DNA from: Paraburkholderia sp. BCC1886
GTDB lineage: Bacteria; Pseudomonadota; Gammaproteobacteria; Burkholderiales; Burkholderiaceae
NCBI RefSeq assembly: GCF_900996245.1
Contig: NZ_CAAJGK010000074.1
Span: 1 to 64,000 of the forward strand
DNA: 64,000 bases
Direction: 5' to 3'
Shown here: one piece after another, positions 16,617 through 25,781 of the stretch
Layout of the letters: every line of letters begins with the position of its first letter
Numbering within the stretch: position 1 is the stretch's first letter
Notes under the pieces: generated by a model
Told to the model about the DNA's origin: nothing
What the model saw: the letters and a program-made list of their open reading frames with translations, nothing else
Databases searched by the model: none
Made by a program: the position numbers and the translations under genes

Positions 16617-17576
16617 ATGCCATTTGACGAGCGCATGTTGAACGGCATGGGCGTGTTGACCGCCATTGTGGATTGCGGCAGCTTCGCGGCGGCGGGCGCT
16701 ACGCTCGACATGTCGCAATCGGGCGTAAGCCGTTCGGTGGCGCGGCTGGAAGCGCGCCTGGGCATCCGCCTGTTCGACCGCACCACGCGTTCGGTCACAC
16801 TGACCGACGAGGGCCGGCGCTTCTACGAGCAGATCGTGCCCCTACTCGGTGGCCTCGAAGAGGCCGCGGCCTCGGCGGCTCAGGGCGCCACGGCGGTACG
16901 CGGGCGCCTGCGCGTGAACATGGACCCGTTCTTCTCGCGGCTGGTGCTGGGTCCGCGGCTCGGCGGCTTCGTCGATAAACACCCGGACCTGCAACTCGAA
17001 CTGATCACGCGCGACCAGCTAGGCGATATGGTCGCCGACGGCTTCGACCTGGCGATCCGTTTCGGCGAGCCGCCGGTCTCCACGCTGATCGCCCGCAAGC
17101 TGCTGGACACGCGCATTCTCACCGTGGCGTCGCCTTCGTATCTGAAGAAGCATGGTCATCCGGTGAACCCGGCCGATCTGGAAAGCGGCCGGCACGTGTG
17201 CATCAAATTCCGCGATCCGGCCACGGGCTATCCGTTCAACTGGGAGTTTCATCGCGGCCGCAAGCGTGTGGAGATCGCGCCGCAAGGCCGTCTGACCGTC
17301 AACGACGTGGGCACCCTGCACAGCACCTGCGTGGCAGGCCAGGGTATTGCGCAGATTCTCGAACTCGGCGCCGAGTCCCTGCTCGGCAGCGGCAAACTGC
17401 TCGAACTGTTTCCGGATTGGGGCGACGAGGTGTATCCGCTGTATGCGCTCTACCCTTCGCGGCATCATCCGCCAGCCAAGGTCAGGGCGTTTTTCGAATT
17501 CGTGCTGTCGCTGACGGGGAGTGCCGCGAGCAGCGCGATTCGCGAAGCGCCATCGGCAGCGAGCGGTACCGGCTAG
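16617..17576 (+). CDS. LysR-type transcriptional regulator
   Basis: This 319-residue protein has a winged HTH at the N-terminus (SFAAAGATLDMSQSGVSRSVARLEARLG) and an effector domain with the RDQLGDMVADGFDLAIRFG segment typical of the CrgA-like LTTR subgroup. AAGGA precedes the ATG. It is divergent from the SDR gene, which it probably controls. The C-terminal 25 residues are Ala/Ser-rich and poorly conserved in appearance. Confidence 0.88.
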   Translation: MPFDERMLNGMGVLTAIVDCGSFAAAGATLDMSQSGVSRSVARLEARLGIRLFDRTTRSVTLTDEGRRFYEQIVPLLGGLEEAAASAAQGATAVRGRLRVNMDPFFSRLVLGPRLGGFVDKHPDLQLELITRDQLGDMVADGFDLAIRFGEPPVSTLIARKLLDTRILTVASPSYLKKHGHPVNPADLESGRHVCIKFRDPATGYPFNWEFHRGRKRVEIAPQGRLTVNDVGTLHSTCVAGQGIAQILELGAESLLGSGKLLELFPDWGDEVYPLYALYPSRHHPPAKVRAFFEFVLSLTGSAASSAIREAPSAASGTG

Positions 17577-17600
17577 CGATCAACGCTAAACAATCATCGG

Positions 17601-18494
17601 TCAGCGCAGCATGTCGCGTGCGGTGTCCCGCAATTGCACCAGAAAACGCTGCACGATCACGGAACGGGGCCGTGCCGGCAAAAACAGAAAACGCGGCTCG
17701 ACCGCAATGGTCGGCGTGAAGCGGCGCAACACCAGCCCCGGAAAAGACTGATCGAGTAACGCAAAAGGATCGACCAGCGCGACCGCATGCGTTTGCCGCG
17801 TGAGTGCACAGAGGACCGACGTGCTGTTCGATGCGAACGCCGGCGCGAAGGTCCGGCCCGCGGCGCGGAACGCTTCCCGCAAACGCCAGCCGGTGACCGT
17901 CTCTTCACCGAACGCCGCGATCGCTTCGTTATCGAGAAGCCTGGGCGTAATGAGCTTGCGCGAAGCCAGCGGATGATCGCTGCGCATGACGCAACTCAAC
18001 TCCGCACTGCAGAACTCCTCCACCTCCAGCGAGCCCGATGGCGTGGGCACATCGAGAATGCCGAAGTCCACCTGGTTGTTGCTCACGTACTCGACGACAT
18101 GCCGCGTCGGCAACGCGCGAATATCGAACTCCACGTACGGATGCTGCTCGCGGAACACGCCCACCGCGCGCGCCACGATGGTGGATGCGAGCGTGGCCAC
18201 CGTCGACAACCGGATAGTGCCGCGCCTGCCTTCGTGAATCTCTCTCGCGCGCTCGGCAATGACCTGCACGTTGCCGAATAACCGCTCGATCTCCGGCAGG
18301 ATCGCCTCCGCCTCCGGCGTGCACACGAGCCGCCCCTTCACCCGCAAAAACAGCGTGAGACCCAGCTCGCCCTCGAGCACGTGCAACGTCTTCGTGACCG
18401 CGGGTTGCGAGACGTAGAGAAGCCGCGCGGCGGCCGACACGCTGCCGGCATTCACGACGGCCCGGAACACTTCCAGATGACGCACTTTGAGCAT
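17601..18494 (-). CDS. LysR-type regulator of the 18.6-28.3 kb catabolic locus (inferred)
   Basis: The 297-residue LTTR has an N-terminal HTH (VSAAARLLYVSQPAVTKTLHVLE) and a substrate-binding-like effector domain. It resembles the GbpR/CbL-type group by its HTH wording. GGAG precedes the ATG. It is divergent from the aldehyde dehydrogenase gene, and the gap contains an inverted repeat suited to LTTR binding. I infer that it senses the imported substrate or an intermediate of the neighbouring pathway. Confidence 0.87.
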   Translation of the reverse strand: MLKVRHLEVFRAVVNAGSVSAAARLLYVSQPAVTKTLHVLEGELGLTLFLRVKGRLVCTPEAEAILPEIERLFGNVQVIAERAREIHEGRRGTIRLSTVATLASTIVARAVGVFREQHPYVEFDIRALPTRHVVEYVSNNQVDFGILDVPTPSGSLEVEEFCSAELSCVMRSDHPLASRKLITPRLLDNEAIAAFGEETVTGWRLREAFRAAGRTFAPAFASNSTSVLCALTRQTHAVALVDPFALLDQSFPGLVLRRFTPTIAVEPRFLFLPARPRSVIVQRFLVQLRDTARDMLR

Positions 18495-18539
18495 GGCATC
18501 TCCGCCTTCGGCCTATAACTTTCGAGAAGATTTTAGCGT

Positions 18540-18555
18540 ACCAAAATGTATTGGT
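18540..18555. promoter_or_regulatory. Candidate LysR box upstream of the aldehyde dehydrogenase
   Basis: ACCAA (18540-18544) and TTGGT (18551-18555) form a perfect inverted repeat around six AT-rich bases. It is about 46 bases from the lysR start and 82 from the aldehyde dehydrogenase start. Confidence 0.45.
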
Positions 18556-18636
18556 TTTCATAGATTTGGAGCCGTACACTCGATTTCAATCCGTAGCGAA
18601 AGCATCTCGTCCGCCTCATTCTCCAGGAGCAAAGCC

Positions 18637-20130
18637 GTGAGCATTCCTCAAGCGTCGGTCTGGCGCGAACGCGCCGCCAACCTGCGTCCGGAAGGACGCG
18701 CCTTCATCAATGGCCAGTACGTGCAGGCCCGATCCGGCAAAACTTTTCCGACCATCAACCCCGCCACCGGACAGACGATCGCGCAGATCGCCGAGTGCGA
18801 CGCCGAAGATGTCGATCTCGCCGTGAAGAGCGCTCGCCAGGCATTCGAATCGGGCGTGTGGTCGCGCCGCGCGCCGGCCGAACGCAAAGCCGTGATGCTG
18901 AGATTCGCCGAGCTGATTCTTGCGCATCGGGAAGAGCTTGCGCTGCTCGAATCGCTCGACGTGGGCAAGCCGATTACGAACGCCTATAACGGCGACATCG
19001 TGAGCGCAGCGACCTGCATCCAGTGGTACGGCGAGGCGATCGACAAGCTGTATGGCGAGACCGCACCCGCCGCGCCCGACGTGACGACGATGATCGTGCG
19101 CGAGCCGATCGGCGTGGTCGCCGCCGTGGTGCCGTGGAACTATCCGCTGTCGATGGCGAGCTGGAAACTCGGTCCCGCGCTCGCCGCCGGCAACTCGGTC
19201 GTGCTCAAGCCCGCCGAGCAGTCCCCGCTCACCGCGATCCGGATTGCGGCGCTCGCCTGCGAAGCGGGTCTGCCTGCGGGCGTCCTCAACGTGCTGCCGG
19301 GTTTCGGCGAAACCGCGGGCCGCGCGCTCGGTTTGCACATGGACGTCGACGGCGTGGGATTCACCGGCTCGACGGCGGTCGGCAAGCTCTTCATGCAGTA
19401 CTCGGGGCAGTCGAATATCAAACGCGTCGGACTCGAATGCGGCGGCAAGAGTCCGCATATCGTGCTCGACGATTGTCCCGACCTCGACGCCGCCGCGCGT
19501 GCCGTCGCCGCGGGCATTTTCGGCAACAGCGGCCAGGTGTGTAACGCCGGCTCGCGGCTGATCGTGCAGGCGTCGATCCGTGACGCGCTGCTCGACAAGG
19601 TCGCGGCGATCGCGAAGGATCTGGTGCCCGGAGACCCGCTCGATCCTGCCACGCGCATGGGCGCGATCGTCAGCCAGTCGCAATACGAGTCGGTGCTCTC
19701 CTACATCGACGCAGGCCGGGCGGACGGCGCCAGCGTGATCGCGGGCGGCCGGGCCGCGAATCGTGACAGCGGCGGCTATTTCATCGAGCCCACGGTCTTC
19801 GACGGCGTGCGCAACGACATGCGTATCGCACGTGAAGAGATCTTCGGCCCGGTGCTCTCCGCGATCACCGTGAACACGCCCGAAGAAGCCATCGCGATTG
19901 CCAACGACACCATCTACGGTCTCGCCGCCGCGGTCTGGACCTCGAACGTGACGCGCGTCCAGCAGATGTCGCGTGCGTTGAAAGCCGGCGTCGTGTGGGT
20001 CAACTGTTTCGATCGCGGCACCATGTCTTCGCCGTTCGGCGGCTTCAAGCAGTCCGGCTTCGGCCGCGACAAGTCGATGCATGCGTTCGACAAATACATG
20101 GACTGGAAAGCCATCTGGATCGCCGGATAA
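18637..20130 (+). CDS. NAD(P)-dependent aldehyde dehydrogenase, PuuC-like
   Basis: The 497-residue enzyme has the ALDH catalytic set: Asn168 in VPWNYP, Glu267 in LECGGKSP, and nucleophile Cys302 in GNSGQVCNAGSRL. It also has the cofactor GFTGSTAVGK. Overall wording is closest to gamma-glutamyl-gamma-aminobutyraldehyde dehydrogenases and betaine aldehyde dehydrogenases. GTG 18637 is chosen because AGGAG lies eight bases upstream. An in-frame ATG at 18487 would run through the operator region. As the first gene of a polyamine-type ABC operon it probably oxidises an aminoaldehyde made in the pathway. Confidence 0.88.
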   Translation: MSIPQASVWRERAANLRPEGRAFINGQYVQARSGKTFPTINPATGQTIAQIAECDAEDVDLAVKSARQAFESGVWSRRAPAERKAVMLRFAELILAHREELALLESLDVGKPITNAYNGDIVSAATCIQWYGEAIDKLYGETAPAAPDVTTMIVREPIGVVAAVVPWNYPLSMASWKLGPALAAGNSVVLKPAEQSPLTAIRIAALACEAGLPAGVLNVLPGFGETAGRALGLHMDVDGVGFTGSTAVGKLFMQYSGQSNIKRVGLECGGKSPHIVLDDCPDLDAAARAVAAGIFGNSGQVCNAGSRLIVQASIRDALLDKVAAIAKDLVPGDPLDPATRMGAIVSQSQYESVLSYIDAGRADGASVIAGGRAANRDSGGYFIEPTVFDGVRNDMRIAREEIFGPVLSAITVNTPEEAIAIANDTIYGLAAAVWTSNVTRVQQMSRALKAGVVWVNCFDRGTMSSPFGGFKQSGFGRDKSMHAFDKYMDWKAIWIAG

Positions 20131-20173
20131 ATCCGCCTTTGAACTACGTCCTGAGCCGCGCCTGGAGACCCCT

Positions 20174-21274
20174 ATGAGCAACGATATGAACAAGCCCTCG
20201 CCTTCTTCGACTGTCGACACCGTGTTGCCGGAAATCAGACCGGCGCGGCGGCGCTTTCTCCAGCAGAGCGGCGTCATCGCCGGCGCCGCTATGCTCGGCG
20301 CGCCGGCCATCCTGCGCGCGCAGTCGCGCGGCATCACGGTCACCTGCTGGGGTGGCGCGTACGAAGCCGCAGTGCGTTCGTCGTTCGCCGAGCCGTTTGC
20401 CAAAGAAACCGGTATCCCGGTGACACTGCTCAATAGCGCCGACCTCGCCCGCATGAAGGTTCAGGTCGACTCGAAGAACGTCTCGTGGGACGTCTTCGAC
20501 AGCATCGGCCCGCAGATCGTCTCCGGCTCGCGTCAGGGCATGTGGGAAAAACTCGATCCGTCGATCGTGGCGACAGGCGGACTCATCACGAAGACCGGCG
20601 CGGATTTCGTCGGCACCTACTCGTACGCCGGCGGTCTGGGCTTCGACCCGAAGCGCACGCCGGATGGCAGGCATCCCACGACTTTCGCCGAGTTCTGGGA
20701 CGTCAAGGCCTTTCCGGGCCGCCGCGGCCTGCGCCCGCGCGTCAGCGAAAACCTGGAGATGGCGCTGCTCGCCGACGGCGTCGCGCCGGACAAGCTGTAT
20801 CCGCTCGATATTGAACGTGCATTCAAGGCGATGGACCGCATCAAGCCGGGTGTGCGCAAATGGATCGAGACGACGCCCGAGACGGTCAGCCTGATCGCCT
20901 CCAACGAACTGGATTTCACCTACACGTATCTGAGCCGCGTGCTGCCGGCGCAACGGGCCGGCACGTCCATCCAGATGGCGATGAAACAGACGCTCAACAG
21001 CCTCGAATATCTGGCAGTGCCGAAATACGGCAAGAACACCAAAGCCGCCATGCAGTACGTCGCGTTCTGCCTGCGCCCGGATCGTCAGGCGGCGTTCTGC
21101 GAACAGGTCGAGTTCGCCCCCAACGTCGCCGACGCAATGAAGCTGATCTCCGCGAGCGCAAAACAACGGATGCCCGACATGCACGACGCCAACAGCATCG
21201 TCATCAACGATGCCTGGTGGGGCGACCACTACGATGCGCTGCAGAACCGCTTTACCACCTGGATGCTCGACTAA
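20174..21274 (+). CDS. Polyamine-type ABC transporter substrate-binding protein (Tat signal)
   Basis: The 366-residue protein has a twin-arginine-type signal (ARRRFLQQSGVIAGAAMLG, about residues 26-44). The mature part resembles PotD/PotF binding proteins (ITVTCWGGAYEAAVR at the start of the mature chain). It would capture a cationic or amine-bearing solute in the periplasm. GGAG sits before the ATG at 20174, 43 bases after the aldehyde dehydrogenase stop. Ligand not deducible. The aromatic/acidic cage of true polyamine binders cannot be confirmed by eye. Confidence 0.83.
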   Translation: MSNDMNKPSPSSTVDTVLPEIRPARRRFLQQSGVIAGAAMLGAPAILRAQSRGITVTCWGGAYEAAVRSSFAEPFAKETGIPVTLLNSADLARMKVQVDSKNVSWDVFDSIGPQIVSGSRQGMWEKLDPSIVATGGLITKTGADFVGTYSYAGGLGFDPKRTPDGRHPTTFAEFWDVKAFPGRRGLRPRVSENLEMALLADGVAPDKLYPLDIERAFKAMDRIKPGVRKWIETTPETVSLIASNELDFTYTYLSRVLPAQRAGTSIQMAMKQTLNSLEYLAVPKYGKNTKAAMQYVAFCLRPDRQAAFCEQVEFAPNVADAMKLISASAKQRMPDMHDANSIVINDAWWGDHYDALQNRFTTWMLD

Positions 21275-21294
21275 TCGCAGGCCGGCAAGCCGCC

Positions 21295-22128
21295 ATGACC
21301 TATACCCTCAATCCCCGCACGTTGTTCGCGATGCTGCTGCCGCTGTATGGGCTGCTCGCGGTGTTCTTCATGTGGCCGCTCGGCCTCGTGGGCTGGTCGA
21401 GCATCCATGCCGACGGCTTCACGTTGCGCGGCTATAGCGAGGTCCTGCACAGCACGCTGATTCACCGCGTATTGGGTAACACGCTGACCATCGCCGCGCA
21501 GTCCACGCTGGCGAGCCTCGTCCTCGGCTATCTGATCGCGCTGCATCTGGCGAGTCTGAGCGCGCGGCGCCGCACACCGTATCTGATCATGGTGATGCTG
21601 CCGTTCTGGACCAGCATTCTGGTGAAGAGCTTTGCGTTCACCGTCGTGCTGGGCAGTCAGGGGATCGTCGCCAGGACGATAGCGTGGCTAAGCGGCGATG
21701 CGTTGCATCCGGAGCTCGTGTTCAATCGCATCGGCGTGGTGATCGGCATGATGAACTACCTGTTGCCGTTCATGGTGCTGCCTATCCTGACGAGCCTCAC
21801 TGCGCAGAATCCCAACCTGAAACGTGCGGCCGAGCTGATGGGCGCGCCGCCGTCGACCATCTTTGCCCGCATCACGTTACCGCTGTCGATGCCGGGCGTG
21901 CTGGCCGGCGTCCTGATGTGCCTGACGCTCTCGATGGGCATGTACATCACCCCGGCGCTGCTCGGCGGACGCCGCGACATGATGCTGGCCAACCTGGTCG
22001 ACACCTTCACGCGGCAGACGCTCGACTGGACGCTGGCGGCCGCCATCGCGATGGTCCTGCTGGCCTGCTCGGGCGTGCTGGTGGCGCTGCTCGGTCGACT
22101 GGAACGCGGCAAGGAGGCATTGCACTAA
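21295..22128 (+). CDS. ABC transporter permease, PotB-like
   Basis: The 277-residue protein has about six membrane segments. It has an EAA-type cytoplasmic loop (AAELMGAPPSTIFARITLPLSMPGV) that contacts the ATPase. It belongs to the spermidine/putrescine-type inner-membrane permeases. The start follows the binding-protein stop by 20 bases, and its TAA stop overlaps the next ATG (TAATG), indicating coupled translation. Confidence 0.85.
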   Translation: MTYTLNPRTLFAMLLPLYGLLAVFFMWPLGLVGWSSIHADGFTLRGYSEVLHSTLIHRVLGNTLTIAAQSTLASLVLGYLIALHLASLSARRRTPYLIMVMLPFWTSILVKSFAFTVVLGSQGIVARTIAWLSGDALHPELVFNRIGVVIGMMNYLLPFMVLPILTSLTAQNPNLKRAAELMGAPPSTIFARITLPLSMPGVLAGVLMCLTLSMGMYITPALLGGRRDMMLANLVDTFTRQTLDWTLAAAIAMVLLACSGVLVALLGRLERGKEALH

Positions 22129-22982
22129 TGGAATCCATCACTCAGGCCGGCACCGGCCACGACTTCGCCCCTGCCGTCCCGCGCCGCCGCGACTGGCGCG
22201 TGCTGACCCGCGTGCTCGTTTCGGTCGGCGGCTGGATCGGCTATCTGTTCCTGCTGTTGCCGAGTCTCGTCATCGTGCCGATCTCGTTCGGCGGCGGCAC
22301 CGAACTGCAATTCCCGCCTCACCAGTTCTCGCTCGAACTGTTCCGGCAGTTTCTCGGCGATCCGGCCTGGTGGAGCGCGATCGGCAATAGCGTGATGGTC
22401 GCCCTGCTGGCCGCCGCGCTGTCGGTGGCGGCCGGCGTGCCCGGCGCCTATGCGCTGGCCCGCGCCCGCTTCCCCGGCAAGCGTCTGGTCGAAACCATCG
22501 CGATCACGCCGATGCTGGTGCCCGTCGTCGTGCTCGGGCTCGGCGTGTACATGCAATATTCCGCGCTGTCGCTGGTCAACACCGTGTGGGGACTCGCGCT
22601 TGCGCACACCGTGCTGGTCGTGCCGTTCGTGGTGATTGCCGTAGGCTCGGGATTGCGCAACGCCGACCCGTCGCTCGAAGCCGTGGCGCTGCTGATGGGC
22701 GCGAGCCGTGTGCGCATTTTCCGCGAAGTCGTGTTGCCGCAGATTCGCGGCTCGGTGGCGGTGAGCGTGCTGTTTGCTTTCCTGCTGTCGTTCGACGAAG
22801 TGGTGATCGCCTATTTCATCTCGGGGCCGCAGACCACCACGCTGCCCGTGAAGATGTATAGCGCGATCCGCTGGGAAGTGTCGCCGGTTCTGGCCGCCGT
22901 CTCGACGTTGCTGACCGTGCTTTCGCTGGCAGCCTGCTTGACCATCATGGCGTTGCAGCACCGCAATGCCCCTAACGAATAA
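22128..22982 (+). CDS. ABC transporter permease, PotC-like
   Basis: The 284-residue second permease has about six membrane segments and the EAA loop (AVALLMGASRVRIFREVVLPQIRG). It pairs with the upstream PotB-like subunit. AAGGAGG precedes its ATG, which overlaps the stop of the previous gene. A short soluble N-terminal extension (about 30 residues) precedes TM1. Confidence 0.85.
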   Translation: MESITQAGTGHDFAPAVPRRRDWRVLTRVLVSVGGWIGYLFLLLPSLVIVPISFGGGTELQFPPHQFSLELFRQFLGDPAWWSAIGNSVMVALLAAALSVAAGVPGAYALARARFPGKRLVETIAITPMLVPVVVLGLGVYMQYSALSLVNTVWGLALAHTVLVVPFVVIAVGSGLRNADPSLEAVALLMGASRVRIFREVVLPQIRGSVAVSVLFAFLLSFDEVVIAYFISGPQTTTLPVKMYSAIRWEVSPVLAAVSTLLTVLSLAACLTIMALQHRNAPNE

Positions 22983-22998
22983 CTTTCCGAACCCCACC

Positions 22999-24588
22999 AT
23001 GAACAGGAAATACGACGCGGTCATCGTCGGTGCCGGACACAACGGGCTGGTGTGCGGCGCTTATCTTGCCCGCCAGGGCTACAAGGTCTGCGTGCTGGAG
23101 CGGCGCGATCTGGCCGGCGGCGCCGCGGTCAGCGAAGCCGTGTGGCCCGGCTATCGGGTCTCGGTGGCGTCCTACACGATGGCGCTGCTGCAGCCTCGCA
23201 TCATTACCGAACTGGAACTGGCGAAGTACGGCTACGAGGTGCTGACGCCGCCGCCGATGCTGCACCTGTTCGGCAACGGCCGCACGCTGCTGATGCGCGC
23301 CGATCCCGCGCGCCTCGCCGCCGACATGGCGCGCTTCGACACGCGCGATGCCGAGGTGTATCCGGCCTGGCGCCAGTACATGCTGAAGCTCGGCAAGATC
23401 ATCGAGCAGATGCTGTTCGAGATTCCGCCCGACCCCGCCGACGCGTCGCTCTCCGCGCGCAGCAAGCTCCTGAAATTCGCATGGCGCTATCGCGACATGG
23501 GCGAGCAGTTTCACGATATCTGCGACCTGCTGACTCTGAGCGCGCGCGATCTGCTGGCTCGCTGGTTCCGCTCCGAAGCAATGATCACGGCGCTCGGTTT
23601 CTACGCGTCGTGCGGTGGCGCGACGACCAGCATCTGCGAGCCGGGCTCCGCCAGCGTGCTGCTGCGTGGCTTCATTCGCGATCACACCACGCCGGCCGGT
23701 CCCGCCGGCTTCATCCGCGGCGGCATGGGTTCGATCTCCGAAGCGATTGCCGCGTCGGGACGCGCACATGGCATGGAAGTGCGTTGCGGCGCACCGGTCG
23801 CCTCCGTCGACCTGACCGGCGGCCGCGCGAGCGGCGTCACGCTGACGACGGGCGAACGCATCGAGGCCGGCTGCGTGATCTCGAACGTTGCGACAAAGAT
23901 CCTGTTCCAGCAACTGTTGAAGCCCGACTCGGTCAGCGGCGAGTTTTTGCAGCGCGTGTCGCATATACGCGATCGTTCCACGGTCTTCAAGGTCAACCTG
24001 GCGCTCGACCGGCTGCCGACCTTCACCGACTTCGATGCCGCCGACGCCGGCTTTGCGTACCCGGCGCAGGTGCGCATCGGGCCGTCCATCGAGTACCTCG
24101 AGCGGGCCTTCGATGCGGCGAAGTACGGCGAGATTGCCCAGCGCCCGCCGCTGGTCGTGATTACGCCGAGTGCCGTCGATCCCACGGTAGCGCCGGCCGG
24201 CAAACATCTCATCAGCATCTTCGGACAGCATGCGCCCTACCGTCTTCGCGACGGCGACTGGGACACGCACCGGCCACGTCTGTACGAGACCGTGCTCGAC
24301 ACGCTCGCCGAGCATGCACCGGATATCCGCGAGTGCATCGACGCGGCCCAGGTGCTCGCTCCCGTCGATATCGAACGGATTTTCGCGTTGCCCGGCGGTC
24401 ATGTGCATCAAGGGGAAATCAGCGCGGATCAGGTTTTCTTCAAGCGACCGGTACGCGGCGCCGCCGATTACCGCACGCCCGTCGAAGGGCTTTATCAATG
24501 CGGCGCGTCGGTCCATCCGGGCGGCGGCGTCACCGGCGTGCCGGGACATAACGCGGCGCAAGTGGTCATGCGCCACGAGCGCCGCTGA
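22999..24588 (+). CDS. FAD-dependent oxidoreductase, phytoene-desaturase/PYROXD2-like
   Basis: The 529-residue flavoprotein starts with a Rossmann FAD motif (DAVIVGAGHNGLVCGAYLARQG) and an early ERRDLAGGAA. It ends with YQCGASVHPGGGVTGVPGHNAA, the FAD-closing motif of the COG1233 group. Members oxidise or isomerise carbon-carbon or carbon-nitrogen bonds, often without a defined substrate. Here it lies inside an ABC importer operon, between the permease and ATPase genes, so it probably acts on the imported compound. ATG 22999 is used; an alternative at 22966 overlaps the permease gene. Confidence 0.82.
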   Translation: MNRKYDAVIVGAGHNGLVCGAYLARQGYKVCVLERRDLAGGAAVSEAVWPGYRVSVASYTMALLQPRIITELELAKYGYEVLTPPPMLHLFGNGRTLLMRADPARLAADMARFDTRDAEVYPAWRQYMLKLGKIIEQMLFEIPPDPADASLSARSKLLKFAWRYRDMGEQFHDICDLLTLSARDLLARWFRSEAMITALGFYASCGGATTSICEPGSASVLLRGFIRDHTTPAGPAGFIRGGMGSISEAIAASGRAHGMEVRCGAPVASVDLTGGRASGVTLTTGERIEAGCVISNVATKILFQQLLKPDSVSGEFLQRVSHIRDRSTVFKVNLALDRLPTFTDFDAADAGFAYPAQVRIGPSIEYLERAFDAAKYGEIAQRPPLVVITPSAVDPTVAPAGKHLISIFGQHAPYRLRDGDWDTHRPRLYETVLDTLAEHAPDIRECIDAAQVLAPVDIERIFALPGGHVHQGEISADQVFFKRPVRGAADYRTPVEGLYQCGASVHPGGGVTGVPGHNAAQVVMRHERR

Positions 24589-24611
24589 ACCGGCGCTTCA
24601 GGGGAAATCAG

Positions 24612-25700
24612 ATGACACCGATGATCGAACTAAAGCAGGTCTCCAAACGCTACGGCTCGGTGGAGGCGCTCGCGCCGACCGATTTGACCGTGCGTCAGGG
24701 GGAATTCGTGACCCTGCTCGGACCGAGCGGTTCGGGCAAGAGCACGCTGCTCAACCTGATTGCCGGCATGGCGTCGCCGAGCAGCGGCAGCATTTTCGTG
24801 CGCGGCGTGGACATCACGCATACACCGCCCAGCGAGCGTGGCCTCGGCATGGTGTTCCAGAACTACGCGCTGATGCCGCACATGACGGTGTTCCAGAACA
24901 TCGCTTTCCCGCTGCGGGTTCGCAAGCTGGCCAAGGCCGAGATCCGGCGCCGTGTGATGGACGTTCTCGAGATGGTGCGTCTGCCGCATCTCGCCGAGCG
25001 CAAACCGAAAGAGCTGTCGGGCGGGCAGCAGCAGCGCGTGTCGCTCGCGCGTTGCATCGTCTACAACCCGGCGCTGATCCTGCTCGACGAACCGCTCGGG
25101 GCGCTGGACAAGAAACTTCGCGAACAGATGCAGGTGGAAATTCGCCGCCTGCATGCGCAGCTCGGCATCACCATGCTCAATGTCACGCACGATCAGGACG
25201 AAGCGCTGTCGATGTCCGACCGCATCGTGCTGATGAACGAGGGCCGCGTCGAACAGATCGCGACGCCCAACGAACTCTATCGCGCGCCTCGCACGGCATT
25301 CGCCGCGGACTTTATCGGCACGGCGAATCTGATTCCGGGCACCGTGCTAGGTTTTGAAAACGGCCACACGGTCGTGTCGACGCCGCTCGGTCCGCTGCGT
25401 GGCGTGAGCGGCGACACAGCGCCGGCGAACGGCTCCGCCGTGCAACTGCTGATCCGCCCGGAATACGTGCGGCTGCGCGCGGCCGCCGATGCGGCTCACG
25501 ACGGCGTGGTTCAGGGCAGCGGCACGCTCGACGATTCGATCACGCTAGGCAGCGTCGTGCGGCATCACGTCCGGATTACGGGCGACCGCCAGATCATCGT
25601 GCAGCAACAGAACGACCGCGCGGCGGGCGTCTATACGCGAGGCGACCCGGTGGTGCTCGACTGGGCGCCGGAGAACTGCCTGATTATCGCGGACGGCTGA
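24612..25700 (+). CDS. ABC transporter ATP-binding protein, PotA-like
   Basis: The 362-residue ATPase has Walker A GPSGSGKST (37-45), Q-loop FQNYALMPHM, signature LSGGQQQR, Walker B LILLDEPLGALD, and H-loop NVTHDQDEA. A C-terminal TOBE-type domain follows (about 280-360). It energises the two permeases encoded upstream. An AGGGGAA ribosome site lies before the ATG. With the binding protein and permeases it completes a spermidine/putrescine-type importer. Confidence 0.9.
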   Translation: MTPMIELKQVSKRYGSVEALAPTDLTVRQGEFVTLLGPSGSGKSTLLNLIAGMASPSSGSIFVRGVDITHTPPSERGLGMVFQNYALMPHMTVFQNIAFPLRVRKLAKAEIRRRVMDVLEMVRLPHLAERKPKELSGGQQQRVSLARCIVYNPALILLDEPLGALDKKLREQMQVEIRRLHAQLGITMLNVTHDQDEALSMSDRIVLMNEGRVEQIATPNELYRAPRTAFAADFIGTANLIPGTVLGFENGHTVVSTPLGPLRGVSGDTAPANGSAVQLLIRPEYVRLRAAADAAHDGVVQGSGTLDDSITLGSVVRHHVRITGDRQIIVQQQNDRAAGVYTRGDPVVLDWAPENCLIIADG

Positions 25701-25781
25701 AGGGACCCGCCGCGGCGTCCTCAACGTTGCCCAGTTCCCCGTCGCATGGACGGGACGCTTAAAAAGCTTCAGGAGAATGAC

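Noticed and set aside
18487..18636. Longer N-terminus of the aldehyde dehydrogenase
   Set aside because: It would start inside the lysR gene and read through the operator. The GTG at 18637 has a good AGGAG and matches the family N-terminus.
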